Part shown: positions 1 through 10,207 of the stretch, piece after piece
Numbering within the stretch: the first letter of the stretch is position 1
Layout: each line of letters opens with the position of its first letter
From: Strigomonas culicis
Lineage: Eukaryota; Euglenozoa; Kinetoplastea; Trypanosomatida; Trypanosomatidae
Reading direction: 5' to 3'
Assembly (NCBI GenBank): GCA_000482145.1
Contig: AUXH01000050.1
Location: 1-55,568, forward strand
Length of the DNA stretch: 55,568 bases
Position numbers and translations under genes: made by a program
The notes under the pieces: generated by a model
Seen by the model: the letters and a program-made list of their open reading frames with translations, nothing else
What the model was told of the DNA's origin: nothing
Databases searched by the model: none

Positions 1-326
1 GCCGCCGCACGCGCGCCGTTGGGCGCCTGCTGCGGCGCCGCCTTGCTGAGCGGCTGCTGCGGCGGCGGGGCGGCCGCGCCCGGCGGCGCCTGCTTCGGGG
101 CCGCCTTTGCGGACGTCGCGTTCGGCGCGCGGTTGGCGGCCGCCGGCTTAGACCCGCTGGCAGGTTGTCCAGCGGGCGCGGCAGACGGTGCGCCGGCGGC
201 CTGGTCGCGCGCCGCCAGCATCTTGGGCTTCGAGAAGCTGCTCTCCTTGCGAAGGATGCCGCCACCAGTCGGCGGAGGCGGCACGAGCCCCTTGCTGTTC
301 TGCTGACTCTTGGCTGCAGTGGACAT
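1..326 (-). CDS. N-terminal part of an Ala/Pro/Gln-rich protein, cut by the window edge
   Basis: An ATG at 324-326 opens a minus-strand frame with no stop to the left edge, giving about 108 residues. The start reads MSTAAKSQQNSKG, followed by a PPPPTGGG stretch and then a long Ala/Pro/Gln/Lys low-complexity stretch. No folded domain is visible in this part. The GC-rich codon use and the position downstream on the same strand fit the neighbouring gene family, whose members also begin with low-complexity leaders (the Ala/Pro part resembles residues 280-450 of the 789-residue neighbour). Membership of the pseudo-kinesin family is only a guess until the rest is seen. A T-rich tract followed by AG lies about 90 bases upstream. 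Confidence 0.75.
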   Translation of the reverse strand, partial: MSTAAKSQQNSKGLVPPPPTGGGILRKESSFSKPKMLAARDQAAGAPSAAPAGQPASGSKPAAANRAPNATSAKAAPKQAPPGAAAPPPQQPLSKAAPQQAPNGARAA

Positions 327-416
327 GATGCGCACGGGAGGACGGGGTGAGACCTTAGCGGAGGATATACTAAAGTAAAACGGCTTACACGAGTGTATGT
401 TCTTACCGATTAGTCA

Positions 417-437
417 CTTAGGGTAAAAAAAAGAATA
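417..437 (-). promoter_or_regulatory. Candidate trans-splice acceptor for the leftmost gene
   Basis: On the minus strand a pyrimidine run (421-437, interrupted by single bases) is followed by TAAG, with the AG at 417-418, about 90 bases before the ATG at 326. Polypyrimidine plus AG is the usual kinetoplastid acceptor. The exact site is an inference. Confidence 0.4.
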
Positions 438-953
438 ATCAAACTGAGTAAACGACAAGAACAAAAAAAAAACTAGACGCGGCAAAAAAGTGGGAGACAA
501 AAGAGAATGCAGATTGTACGAACTTGATCACACAGGAAAAAAAAACAATACCTCATCCATCCGCAGTAACACACATCCTCGGTATTGTTGATATGATTGG
601 TTCGATATTGTTTTTATAGCATCAACGCCTTTGTTTGTGCGTCAGAACAGTGGTAGTTATCTCCACATATATGTGTATATAAAGTATCAACATGGTACAT
701 TGTCAAACACAGAGAAATCATCGATATGACGAAAAAATACGAAGAACAAAAAAAAAAAACAGGAAACACTTTAGAGCAAAAAAAAAAGCTAACAAAGCAA
801 CAGTAGTAATAAAGGTGCATCTTAGCAAACAAATAATCCATGAAAAAAGAAAGACAGTAACACTATTCACGCACAAACGCACACACGATCGAGAAGGGAA
901 AAGTGACTAAACAAAAAGAGATTGGTCCTTTTATTTGTATTATTTTTCTCCAC

Positions 954-957
<4 letters not shown>

Positions 958-996
<39 letters not shown>

Positions 997-1017
997 ATGT
1001 GTGTGTGTGCATGTGTG
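958..1017. repeat. (TG)n microsatellite
   Basis: About 19 uninterrupted TG units (958-995) are followed by an imperfect TG tract to about 1017. It lies in an untranslated region. Confidence 0.95.
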
Positions 1018-1603
1018 CTATCGCAGCATTATATACGCTGATCACACAAAACAGGCATTGCACTGTACACTCCTCCTCCCTGGTGAGAAGTGCCTAAGAA
1101 GCACGAATTCATTCCTATTTTTTTTTCTTTCATCTTTAATCCCTTTGGAAACCCAAGGCCACGTATTAAATAATAAAGAAAAGGGAAAAAATAACAGGCT
1201 CATCACAATAACAATGCATATAAAGTATGTATGAAAACGATCCACATTCATTAATAATCTCAAACAGACAGATAATAGACACGAAAAAACAAGAGTAAAA
1301 GAAAAAGCGAAAAGGGCAAAGAATGCGTAAATATAAATAAATATATGCATGTATATATGCGCCTGGAAGAAAACGACAGAGATAATACAGAAACAACAAT
1401 AACAACCGCAACAAAAAAAAATGAAAAGAAGAAAATAAATTGAATGTGAAAAAAAAAGAAAAAAGAATACGCTCTACACATGTCAACGGAGTGAGCAAGA
1501 GGAAAGCAGGAACATCGTTTTCATCGGCCAGCAGCTCCACTACGACGATTCCCCTCTCTGGCTGTCCTCACACAGACACCAGGGGGCCGCACGGGGTGGC
1601 GCA

Positions 1604-4600
1604 TCATTTCTTGTACACGGGCGGCACCTTGCCGTGCGGCTCCTCCAGCATCATCATGGCGTCCTTCACCATGACCCCCACGCGCGCGGCCTGCGACGCG
1701 GCCGTGTTCTTCTCGCCGTCCGGCACCGCCTTCGCGCGCTGCTCGAGCGCCTCCAGCGTCGGCTTCGTGTGATGGATGAAGCGCTTGAAGCTTCCGCTGC
1801 GCAGCCCCATGTTGCTGACCGTCGCGAACTCCTCGGCCAAATTCAAGACAGGTGTCGCCTGCGCGGCGTTGTTGCTGTAGACGCCGCCGACGAAGCAGGT
1901 CAGGCACGGGCCGCCGATCGCGTACTGCAGCAGGCCGCGCTCCTTCGGTGCGGACTGTATGAAGTGGGTGTAGACGTCCGTGTTGTCGCCGGAGAGCGCC
2001 AGCAGCAGCGAGGGCGTGATGACGTCCCCGTCGCCGATGAGCTTGGGGATGAGGACAATGACGACCAGTCCGTTGCAGGCCATGCGCTCCGCTGACGCCT
2101 CGCGCAGCTTCTCGTCCAGGTCGCCACCGCTGAGCTCGATGCGGAGAAGGGAGGCGCCGTAGGCCAGCGGTCCGAACATGGGCGAGGAAGCAACATGGAT
2201 GTCGTTGTAGTCCGTGCCCGGCGTCAGCATGTCCTTCGCCTTCCCCGCGTTGTTCATCACCACCATGGTCCAGTACACTTCGCTCTCCTCGTTCATGCGG
2301 CTCAGCACCGTGCGTATCGCTTTGGTGACCAGCGAGCGCCCCACGGTGCTCCCGCGGATGTCGGTCGTGAGCAGCGCACAGTTGAAGCCCTTCAGCACGT
2401 TCTGAATCACCTCGTCCAGGGCGCTGCAGCGGATCGCGTTGCTCTTGATTTCCACAATCTCTCCCGGTGTGTACTTGATATCGCCCTGGCCCAACACGGT
2501 TTTGTCCTCCACGCGGAGCCGGCCGCCGTCCGCCTCCTCGTCGCGCGTGTGCAGAATGGCAACCACGGTGCGGATCTCCGTGCTGGACACGCCGTCCTCG
2601 TGCGCCCCGCTACCCGGCCGCCGCTGCGCCGTCGCGCGGTCGGGCAGCGGAGCGACCGGCTCGGCGCGCTGTCCCTGAGGCTGGTACGTCTGCGGGACCG
2701 TGTCGCTGGGGTTCCGCAGCATCTCCTCGTGGTCGGGCAGCATGCAGCTCACCTTGTCGATGATGCGCTGGTGCTGCTCCTTCTCTTCGTCCGTCGTGGC
2801 GGCCTCCACCTTTTTCTTGCAGCTCTCCACGGAGGTGTTCGCGTAGTTCACGAAGGTCCGGATGCTGCCCACGCGATTGACGTGGTTCGGTGTGCTGGTG
2901 ATGCCCTTCAGTATCGTCACCGTCGCCTGCGCCTCGCCGGTGTCCACGCCGTCGGGCGACGTGGTGTACAGGAAGATGCTGGTGCACGGGCCCCCCATCG
3001 CATAGGCAAAGAGGGAGCGCGAGTACTTGGGGTCCTGCTGCTGGAGCGCGTTGAAGAGCTCGATAGTCGAGGCGCTCGCGACGAACACGGACGAGAGGAT
3101 GACGTCGCCGTCCGCCATCACCTTCTTCAGCACGGCCACAGAGACGAGGAAGGTGTCCTCCTCGGCACAGAAGGGCTCCGCGCGGTCGAGGGCCGCCTCC
3201 ACCGTCGAGGCGAGTGCCGCATAGTCGCGGAACGGCTTCGTCTCCAGTCCGTTGACCACCGGCCCGAACAGCGGCGACGACGTCACGACGAGCGGGATGG
3301 GCAGCGCCGCGGGGGCCAGCAGGTCCGCGATGACGTCGCGCTGCTGCACCACGCCGAGCGACAGGAACACCTCTGTCAGGCCGACCCCGCCCGCCGGCCT
3401 CGTCAGCTCCGCCTCCAGCACCTGGAGGAAGGCGCCCCACGTGAACTGGTGCTTCAGCGGCCGCACATCCCCGCGCTCGACGGCGAGGATGGACACGTTC
3501 AGGCCCTGCGCGGCCGCCCGCATGACGCGGGTGAGGAGCCGTGACCGGGGCACCTCGCCGCAGTGGGGCATGCGGTAGTACACCTCGTCCACCTCGACCT
3601 CCTTGGCCTCGCCAGTGGCCGTCTTGAGCGTGACGGACCGCCGCTCGCTCGTCAGGTTGGCGTCGTAGTCCTGCAGCAGCAGGCCGATGCGGATCGTGCG
3701 GTCCGTCAGCGGATCCTCCTCCTGTGCGGCGTCCGCCGCCGAGCCCGCGGAGACGCGGTCGGACGCGTCGATCAGCGAGAGCGGGTACACCACCAGGGGC
3801 GCGGTGTCGGGCTGCTCCAGCAGCGCCTGGCCGTCGCGCATCATGGCCTCCACCTTCTCGCGCGCGCTCTGGTAGTACTCCGAGTCGGTGTCCATCCCCG
3901 TCTGCTGCTCCAGCGCCCGGCTCGAGAACTCGACGAAGCGGCGCACATTGCCGCTGCGAATGGGGGTGTTCTGGATGGTGCGGAAGGCAGTCGCCTCCTC
4001 GGCCGCCACCTGGGACTCCGGGTGTGCGGTGAGGGGGAGCAGAACGGCGGTCCGACTGGCGCCGCCCACGGCGTTGGAGAACAGCGGTCCAGGTGCCTCC
4101 AGCGAGCGGGTGCGGATCGCCTCCATGCTGCTCATGTTACTATCCCGAAAAAACGCTAAGAAGATGGAAGACACATAGACATCTGTCGTCTCGGGTGGTC
4201 CCTTCGCTGCCTTCTGCTGCTTGATCTTGAAGATGAGGTTCACCAGCTCCTTGTTCGTCGAGTGCTTGAGGCTCTCGCGGAGAATCGCTACGGCCTGTTC
4301 GGGCGTGCGCACCTCCCTATCCGTAACATCCATGATGCAGGGCCCATAGATCGGGTTAGAGCCAAAGACGACCTCAGACGCAGAGGAGGGCACGGGGCTC
4401 GCAAGGAGGTCTCGCGCCTTGTCCGGCTCGGGGAGAGCCACGGCAGAAACACTAATGGACGACTTATCGCCAACCGCTTCTAGATGTTTGAGAGCCTTCA
4501 AAATGTTCTCTAGTAGAGCCTCGAATGCCTTCTGCACCGGCGCCATGGTATCGTTGCAGCAGAAGCCTAGCACGGACACGTTATGGCCGCAAGCAGCATG

Positions 4601-5905
4601 CTCCGCAATGTCGGTCAGGATGTCCGAGCCCTTGAGCGAAAAAGTGGACTGCTCGTGCACCTCATCGAACGCGTACGAGGTATCGCCAACCGTTGCCTTG
4701 GTCTTGTCGTTGGGGTCCCTCATGGATGGGTTTTCTACGAGCGCGACGACGTGCACAAAGTCGTTGATCAGCTTCGACAACCGGTTCAATGTGACAGAGT
4801 GAATGGAATCGATATCTCTGTCCTTGCTCTCTTCTGCGCTACCGTTTGCCAGAGGGGTATCTGTGTTACCACTCTTTTGGTCGTCGCTGTCAGGACGCTC
4901 CCCCTCCACCATGATGATCCCTGCTTCCCTGAGTGTCATGGATGGGGGCGGAATCGTATTGTCTCGCACGCCGTGGCGCTGGCGGCTCAACTCCCGCGTC
5001 GGTTCCCACGTGCCCCGTGCCAGGCCGAAAAACCCGTTACGCTCGATGCCGAAGCGCTGCCTCTGCTGTATGGCGTTGTACATGGTGCCTGGCACGTTCC
5101 AGTGGCCCATCGCCATGTTGTTGTAGCACCCCATCGCGTCCTCATAGCTCGCCTGTGCGAAGGGGTCGTACATGCCGGTCATCATCGGGCCGCCGCGCAT
5201 GCTCGTGTAGGGGTTCGCGCCGAGTCCGTACAGGCCGCCGTTGTAGCCGCCCCCAAAGCCGCCCACCATGCTCCCCCGCAGACCGATGGGTCTGTACATC
5301 GAGCCGTACTGGTTCGCACCCATGGCTCTGTAGGAAGCGTTTCCGTACGCGCGCCCGCCGCCGCCCCTGCTCAGCACGACGCTGCCATTCATAGCCCCGC
5401 CCATGCCGTTTATGTTACACACGCTGTAACGACCGCGGTTAACGGCCGGCGCGCCGCTCGGGCCCATCGCACCATATCCGTTGGGCGCGCCCATGTTGTT
5501 GGCGTAGTTCATGCCGTACACGGCTGCGTTGATGTTGCTACGATTGGCCGTCGATCCGTAGGCGCCGTCGTACGGGTTCGCAACGCCGTAGCCCATGGCG
5601 TACACGGCAGAAGGATTGCGGTCTTGCCTCCGCACCGGCCGTGGCGTGGTGCTGCGGCGCGCCGCGTGCGTCGCTCTAGACGACGAGACGGCGCGGGAGT
5701 TGCTATGCGTGGAGGCTCGCCGCGCCGAGGCGCTGTGGGTGCCGGGTGCGTTCCGCTTAGTGTCCCTCTCGCTCTCGGAGTGGCGGGACGCCGATCTCGA
5801 CTTGGGGGCCGACTCGAACGGCTGCGGCGTGACCTTCATCACGCTGCTTTGCATGGTCCCGGACTTGGGTGCTCGGCGGTGCGACTCCTTCGCCTTAAGC
5901 ACCAT
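1604..5905 (-). CDS. Three-unit pseudo-kinesin repeat protein with a Met/Gly/Tyr-rich leader (1433 aa)
   Basis: ATG at 5905, TGA at 1604. Residues 1-100 are Ser/Arg-rich and basic; 100-300 are Gly/Met/Asn/Tyr-rich with many YG and MG pairs. Three kinesin-like units follow. Unit 1 (about 380-708) has YAFDEV, GHNVSVLGF, ARDLL, GSNPIYGPCIMDV, GGASRTAVLL and RSGNVRRFVEF. Unit 2 (about 736-1075) has VDEVYY, GLNVSILA, IADLL, SSPLFGPVVNG, GGPCTSIFL and VGSIRTFVNY. Unit 3 (about 1110-1430) has LKGFNCALL, KDMLTP, SSPMFGPLAYG, GGPCLTCFV and RSGSFKRFIHH. Each unit ends with a helix closing in L-x-x-P and a Pro-x-x-Tyr type tail. The GGPC-x-T, DLL and FDEV elements align with kinesin motor landmarks, but the P-loop, SSRSH and DLAGSE are missing, so ATP hydrolysis is unlikely. 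Function is unknown; a static cytoskeletal role is inferred. The long plus-strand frames inside are shadows. Confidence 0.93.
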   Translation of the reverse strand: MVLKAKESHRRAPKSGTMQSSVMKVTPQPFESAPKSRSASRHSESERDTKRNAPGTHSASARRASTHSNSRAVSSSRATHAARRSTTPRPVRRQDRNPSAVYAMGYGVANPYDGAYGSTANRSNINAAVYGMNYANNMGAPNGYGAMGPSGAPAVNRGRYSVCNINGMGGAMNGSVVLSRGGGGRAYGNASYRAMGANQYGSMYRPIGLRGSMVGGFGGGYNGGLYGLGANPYTSMRGGPMMTGMYDPFAQASYEDAMGCYNNMAMGHWNVPGTMYNAIQQRQRFGIERNGFFGLARGTWEPTRELSRQRHGVRDNTIPPPSMTLREAGIIMVEGERPDSDDQKSGNTDTPLANGSAEESKDRDIDSIHSVTLNRLSKLINDFVHVVALVENPSMRDPNDKTKATVGDTSYAFDEVHEQSTFSLKGSDILTDIAEHAACGHNVSVLGFCCNDTMAPVQKAFEALLENILKALKHLEAVGDKSSISVSAVALPEPDKARDLLASPVPSSASEVVFGSNPIYGPCIMDVTDREVRTPEQAVAILRESLKHSTNKELVNLIFKIKQQKAAKGPPETTDVYVSSIFLAFFRDSNMSSMEAIRTRSLEAPGPLFSNAVGGASRTAVLLPLTAHPESQVAAEEATAFRTIQNTPIRSGNVRRFVEFSSRALEQQTGMDTDSEYYQSAREKVEAMMRDGQALLEQPDTAPLVVYPLSLIDASDRVSAGSAADAAQEEDPLTDRTIRIGLLLQDYDANLTSERRSVTLKTATGEAKEVEVDEVYYRMPHCGEVPRSRLLTRVMRAAAQGLNVSILAVERGDVRPLKHQFTWGAFLQVLEAELTRPAGGVGLTEVFLSLGVVQQRDVIADLLAPAALPIPLVVTSSPLFGPVVNGLETKPFRDYAALASTVEAALDRAEPFCAEEDTFLVSVAVLKKVMADGDVILSSVFVASASTIELFNALQQQDPKYSRSLFAYAMGGPCTSIFLYTTSPDGVDTGEAQATVTILKGITSTPNHVNRVGSIRTFVNYANTSVESCKKKVEAATTDEEKEQHQRIIDKVSCMLPDHEEMLRNPSDTVPQTYQPQGQRAEPVAPLPDRATAQRRPGSGAHEDGVSSTEIRTVVAILHTRDEEADGGRLRVEDKTVLGQGDIKYTPGEIVEIKSNAIRCSALDEVIQNVLKGFNCALLTTDIRGSTVGRSLVTKAIRTVLSRMNEESEVYWTMVVMNNAGKAKDMLTPGTDYNDIHVASSPMFGPLAYGASLLRIELSGGDLDEKLREASAERMACNGLVVIVLIPKLIGDGDVITPSLLLALSGDNTDVYTHFIQSAPKERGLLQYAIGGPCLTCFVGGVYSNNAAQATPVLNLAEEFATVSNMGLRSGSFKRFIHHTKPTLEALEQRAKAVPDGEKNTAASQAARVGVMVKDAMMMLEEPHGKVPPVYKK

Positions 5906-7170
5906 GGTAGCAGTGCGTGGAGATGGATAATGACTCCTGTGCTCCCCCCGGCGATAGTACGGTGTGCGTGAAGGTTAAATGACTAGTTGTACAGACAAAC
6001 AAAGCAAAAGACAAACAAAAGACCAAGAACTAAGCTTACGAAACGACGATTGAAACAACACTAATAATAATAAAAAAAGATGCCAAGAAGAAAAAAAACT
6101 ACAGTACAGAGAAAGTGAAAAGAGAGAAGCGAAACAAAAGATGGTAAGTAGGCAAGTAGTGTCACAAGCAACGAGCAAATATTTTTTTAAAAAAGTTGAT
6201 GCTCAGAGAGAATCGATAGAACACATCTGTGCACGTAGTAACAGAGAAGAGCTAACAAAAGAGAATAATAATAATAAGTCACCTTTCCATCAAAATAAAC
6301 AAAGATAAATTAAAAATAAATATACATTTATGCATATCTTCATAGATGTATATTTAGCAAAGCTTGGAACAGAAAAAAGAAAGAAAACAATCGAAAGCTT
6401 ACAAAATCAAGAAAAACAGGGAAACATGTATGTGCAACATCTTCTTTTTTCGGTGTAGATAAAAAGAGAGATTACTTCCTTTTTTGCTGGCCTTGCACGT
6501 GTCCACTTTGCTTGGTTGTTTCTCTATCACTTATTGCTGTTCTTTTTTCTTTTTTCACATTACTAGTATTTTTCTCTTTCCTGTAAGATGCGGCTATTGT
6601 GTGTGTTTTTTTCCAAAACTCAAAAAAAAATCGTACAGAACACTTGAACTTTTCGTCCTACAATGCAGAAATGGAGTTAAAAGAAAGATAGAAAAAAAAA
6701 CAAAGAAAAACAATAATGGTACGCCCTCGAAAAAAAAAAGGAGGAGAAAGAAAAAGAAAACATCTTATATACACGACCCGCTCCATGAGAATCAAATAAT
6801 TCTGTCTTTTTATATATATTTATACTGAGGGCTGGGAGGGGAAACGAGGAGGCAAAAGAGGCACGAGCCAGCACGAACACCATAATCACAAGCGCATTAG
6901 GGATAAAAGAAAAAAAAAGAATATATACTCCAACAAAGAAAAGGGATATGTAAGAAACAAAAAGCTAAACTACCACTTCATAACACGTGGGAAAGAAAAA
7001 GAACTGAACAAAAGACCTAAGAAAAGGAATCTTCTCTTTTGTTATTGTGTCTTTTATTCCAACTTGGTTCTTTTACTTTCCCTCTCACATTTTTTTTTTG
7101 ATTACTTAACGTGAGTGTGGGTAATTATATAAGCGATCTGGGACCCTCAGCTGTTCGCTAGACCGCACGT
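5906..7170. other. AT-rich intergenic region, no gene seen
   Basis: This is 1.27 kb of A-rich plus-strand sequence with a T-rich island at about 6480-6620. A pyrimidine-rich stretch on the minus strand (about 5991-6031) ends in an AG at 5983-5984, a plausible acceptor for the gene starting at 5905. The remainder is probably 3' untranslated sequence of the 7171-9540 gene. Short frames here are low complexity. Confidence 0.7.
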
Positions 7171-9540
7171 TTACTTGGAAAACAAAGGATAGCACTTCAG
7201 GCGTGTCTTCTCCGGGTTGTCGATGACATCCTGTGCATCCTTCATCATCACCTCCATCTTTTCCTTCACCTTGCTGTCACTTCCTTGCTGCGAGAGGGCC
7301 TTTTTGGTCAGCTCCACAAAGCGGCTCAAACTGCCGCTGCGCAGCGGCTTGTTGCTGAGCGCGGCCAGCTTCCCTGCCTCCACGCAGGCCGCCTTTGACT
7401 TGGAAGAAGATTCGTTCTTCGACATAGGGACGAGGACGACGGTGCGGGAGGCGCCGCCGATGGCCGTGTTGAAGAGACGACCCGGCGGCTCCGCGCCGCG
7501 GGCGCGGAACGTTTCGAGGTACTTCAGGTTCGCGTCGCGCATGAAGGCGATGAGTACCGCCAGCGCGTACACGTCCGGCTTCTTGTCGGGGCCGATGCGG
7601 AGCTGCGTGATCTGCAGCATCGTGACGACCATCTCGTTGGATTTCGAGGCCGACAGCGAGGCTGAGATGGCACCAGTTGCTTCCTTCGGCTGCGAAATCT
7701 TCCGCTCCGTCACGTTCATCAAGCAGGGCCCGTAGACGGGGTTGGAGCCGAAGTTGGCCGGAGCAGCGGATGACGACCCCGACGAAGCCAGGAGGTCCCG
7801 CAGCTTGCCACCTTCCGGAAACGCCACGGAGGAGATGTACACCTCAGCCTTCTCGCCCATCTTCTTGGACTGGTCCAGTCGGCGCATGATGTCCTCCACC
7901 ACGCCGTTCACCACCTTCTCCGCGAGAGACGTCGAGCTATCGCCGCAGAGCGCCACGAGACTGACAATGTGGCCGCAATTGGCGTGTTCTACAAGGTCTG
8001 TGAGCAGATCAGACTTCTCCAACGCGTACTCGGACTCCACGTGGACCTCGTTCATCTCGAAGGCACCGTCCGAGAGCTTCACCTTGTTCCCATCCTTGTG
8101 CGACGACTTCGCGACCAGGGCGACGGTGTGCAGCTTGTCGTCCACCTTCTTCGTCAGCTGCCGCAGCGCCGACGCGCTGGAGCGCTGCGGCGGCGCACCG
8201 GCGGGGCCAGCGGGGCCGGCACCGTGGGGCTTCGCGCCGGCGGGGCCGGCACCGTGGGGCTTCGCGCCGGCGGGGCCGGCACCTTGGGGCTTCGCGCCGC
8301 CGCCGTTCGCCGCGGGGGCCGGGCCGTTGCCAGCGGGGGCGGGGCTCTTGTTCGCAGGGGCGGCACTGTTGGCAGCGGGGGCGGGGCCGTTCGTTGTGGG
8401 GGCCGCACCGTTGGCCGCCGGGGCCGCATCGCTGGGCGCGCCGTTGCTCTTGGGCGGCGGCGCCGTGTTCTTCTTCGAAAAGGAGCTGACCTTGACGAGC
8501 GCCGAGGGAAGGGGGGCAGGGGCGCCGCCCTGGGTCTGCACCGTGACCGGTGCGGGGCCGCCAGCAGGCGCGGCGGGAGCCGCAGGCGCGGCAGGCGCCG
8601 CGGCAGGCATCGGCGCTGCGGGGGCCGCAGAGGCATAGGGGCCTGACGCTGCGGGGGCCGCAGAGGCATACGGCCCTGACGGCGCCGCTGGCTGAGTCGG
8701 CGCGTTTCCCGTGAACCGCCCGCCCGCGCCCGCATTCGTGAAGGAGCCGTTCTGGCTACCGGAGCGCTGGAGCCCGCCTCCAGTGTTCCCGTACATGCTG
8801 CCGTAGTTGCCGCCGGGGCCCATGCTATTGGTGCGGCTAAGCGAGGGCAGCATGCCAGGCATCATACCGCCGTACATACTCCCCATGGGCATCATGGCGC
8901 TGGGGGGCATCATGCCATACATGGAGCTCAAGCCACCCATCGGGCCGTACAAGGAACCCATGGTGCCCAAGCCGTACATGGAGCCCATGCGGCCCATGGG
9001 GCCGTACATGCTGCCCATGGGCATCATGGCGTTCATGCCGTTCATGCTGCCGAAGCCGCCCATGCGGTTCATGTTGGTCATGCTGCCAAAGCCGCCCATG
9101 CGGTTCATGTTGTTCATGCTGCCAAAGCCGCCCATGCGGTTCATGTTGTTCATGCTGCCGAAGCCGCCCATACCGTTCATGCCGCCGGTCATGCTGCCGA
9201 AGCCACCCATGGCGTTCATGCCTCCATTCATGGAACCGAAGGCTCCCATCGCGTTCATGCCGCCGTTCATGCTGCCGAAGCCGCCCATGGCGTTCATGTT
9301 GTTCATGCTGCCGAAGCCGCCCATACCGTTCATGCCCGCCCGATTGGCCATGAAAGGGCCGAACCCACCGTTGACACCACCGCCCTGTGTCATGTTTGTG
9401 CCTCGCATGATGACTGCGTTCGCCGCGGGGCGCGCGGCGCTGGAGGGGGCCTTGGACGGAGCGGCGCTTCGTCGGGTCCCAGAGTTGGAGTGCGATGAGT
9501 CCTTCCTTTTAAGGGACGGATCCGGGTGGTGAGAAGGCAT
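7171..9540 (-). CDS. Single-unit pseudo-kinesin protein with Met/Gly/Asn repeat leader (789 aa)
   Basis: ATG at 9540. Residues 1-45 are Ser/Lys/Ala-rich. Residues 70-172 repeat a 10-13-residue unit of the form MGGFGSMNNMNR; 173-245 are MGSMYG repeats; 280-450 are Ala/Pro-rich, with three exact copies of a 10-residue AKPHGAGPAG-type unit. One kinesin-like unit occupies about 468-785: HTVALV, FEMNEV, CGHIVSLVAL, LRDLLAS, GSNPVYGPCLMNV, IGGASRTVVLV, LRSGSLSRFVEL and a closing helix ending VIDNP. It most resembles unit 1 of the 1433- and 1514-residue paralogues (shared GSNP-x-x-GP and GGASRT), so it is either a unit-1-only derivative or close to the ancestral form. No P-loop or switch motifs. Cellular role is unknown; the repetitive leader suggests self-association or a structural role (inference). 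Confidence 0.93.
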   Translation of the reverse strand: MPSHHPDPSLKRKDSSHSNSGTRRSAAPSKAPSSAARPAANAVIMRGTNMTQGGGVNGGFGPFMANRAGMNGMGGFGSMNNMNAMGGFGSMNGGMNAMGAFGSMNGGMNAMGGFGSMTGGMNGMGGFGSMNNMNRMGGFGSMNNMNRMGGFGSMTNMNRMGGFGSMNGMNAMMPMGSMYGPMGRMGSMYGLGTMGSLYGPMGGLSSMYGMMPPSAMMPMGSMYGGMMPGMLPSLSRTNSMGPGGNYGSMYGNTGGGLQRSGSQNGSFTNAGAGGRFTGNAPTQPAAPSGPYASAAPAASGPYASAAPAAPMPAAAPAAPAAPAAPAGGPAPVTVQTQGGAPAPLPSALVKVSSFSKKNTAPPPKSNGAPSDAAPAANGAAPTTNGPAPAANSAAPANKSPAPAGNGPAPAANGGGAKPQGAGPAGAKPHGAGPAGAKPHGAGPAGPAGAPPQRSSASALRQLTKKVDDKLHTVALVAKSSHKDGNKVKLSDGAFEMNEVHVESEYALEKSDLLTDLVEHANCGHIVSLVALCGDSSTSLAEKVVNGVVEDIMRRLDQSKKMGEKAEVYISSVAFPEGGKLRDLLASSGSSSAAPANFGSNPVYGPCLMNVTERKISQPKEATGAISASLSASKSNEMVVTMLQITQLRIGPDKKPDVYALAVLIAFMRDANLKYLETFRARGAEPPGRLFNTAIGGASRTVVLVPMSKNESSSKSKAACVEAGKLAALSNKPLRSGSLSRFVELTKKALSQQGSDSKVKEKMEVMMKDAQDVIDNPEKTRLKCYPLFSK
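8211..8298 (-). repeat. Three tandem 30-bp units coding AKPHGAGPAG-type decapeptides
   Basis: Units at 8211-8240, 8241-8270 and 8271-8298 are nearly identical in DNA (one visible substitution), which points to recent slippage or unequal exchange inside the Ala/Pro-rich spacer. Confidence 0.9.
9022..9335 (-). repeat. Tandem coding repeat of the GFGSMN-NMNRM type
   Basis: About eight to nine imperfect 30-39-bp units encode MGGFGSMN followed by NMN, GGMN or TNMN and A, G or R. On the plus strand the phrase atgctgccgaagccgcccat recurs. The repeat is in frame in the 789-residue gene. Confidence 0.9.
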
Positions 9541-10207
9541 TTAGGAGAGGGTGAAAAAATACGCCAAAAATACTTATATAGATACGTATATAATATGTAC
9601 GAATATATTATATAGAAGGAAAAAAAAAAGTAAACAATAAAACAGACAAACTATGGACAAATAAAAAAAAGAGGGAGAGAAGCGACGTAAAGCCATTGTG
9701 CAAACACAAGAGACATACCAACAACAGAAGAAGAAAAAAAAAGGAAGTGGAACAAAGGCTGCTAACAGAGAGAAAAGGGAAAGGAATATGGCCAAAACAA
9801 TTATTTCCAGGTACACAAAAGATAATGATACTCCATTGAAAACAAAAACAAAAAAAGAAGCAATGAAAACTCAGGCAACTATACATGCGAAGACATAGGT
9901 TCAACAGTAAGGATGTGACATAATTTACTCATAAGAATGCCTGCAGACTGATGAAACCATACACGCATACACACAAATATATATACACACAGACATATAG
10001 ACAGACAGATACACACACACACACACAAGCGCAACTGAATAAGAAGCAAACGCAGTAACAACAGAAAAATGATAGTAATAATAACAAATGAGATGCGACA
10101 GTAGTGCACTCTGCAAAATAAAATAAAAAACACGTACGAGAGAAATAAGTGAAAAAGAACTATCGTAAAAATAGATTTAGGTGTGTGTATGGGTGTGCAT
10201 ATGTGAG
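9541..10207. other. AT-rich intergenic region with CA-rich microsatellite
   Basis: 667 bp. A minus-strand pyrimidine tract at about 9615-9634 lies upstream of an AG at 9573-9574, a plausible acceptor for the gene starting at 9540. A CA/ATA-rich simple repeat runs about 9960-10027, including (AC)n at 10013-10025. No gene is supported. Confidence 0.7.

Larger units (their letters stand above)
327..1603. other. AT-rich intergenic region, no gene seen
   Basis: This is 1.28 kb between the stop of the 1433-residue gene's downstream side and the partial leftmost gene. It is A-rich on the plus strand (T-rich on the coding strand), with many A runs of 7-10 and one TG microsatellite. Short frames on either strand are low-complexity translations of these runs. 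It presumably holds the 3' untranslated region of the 1604-5905 gene and the acceptor region of the next gene. Confidence 0.7.

Noticed and set aside
9022..9335. Regular repeats as a CRISPR-like array
   Set aside because: They are in-frame, imperfect coding repeats with no unique spacers, within a long gene.
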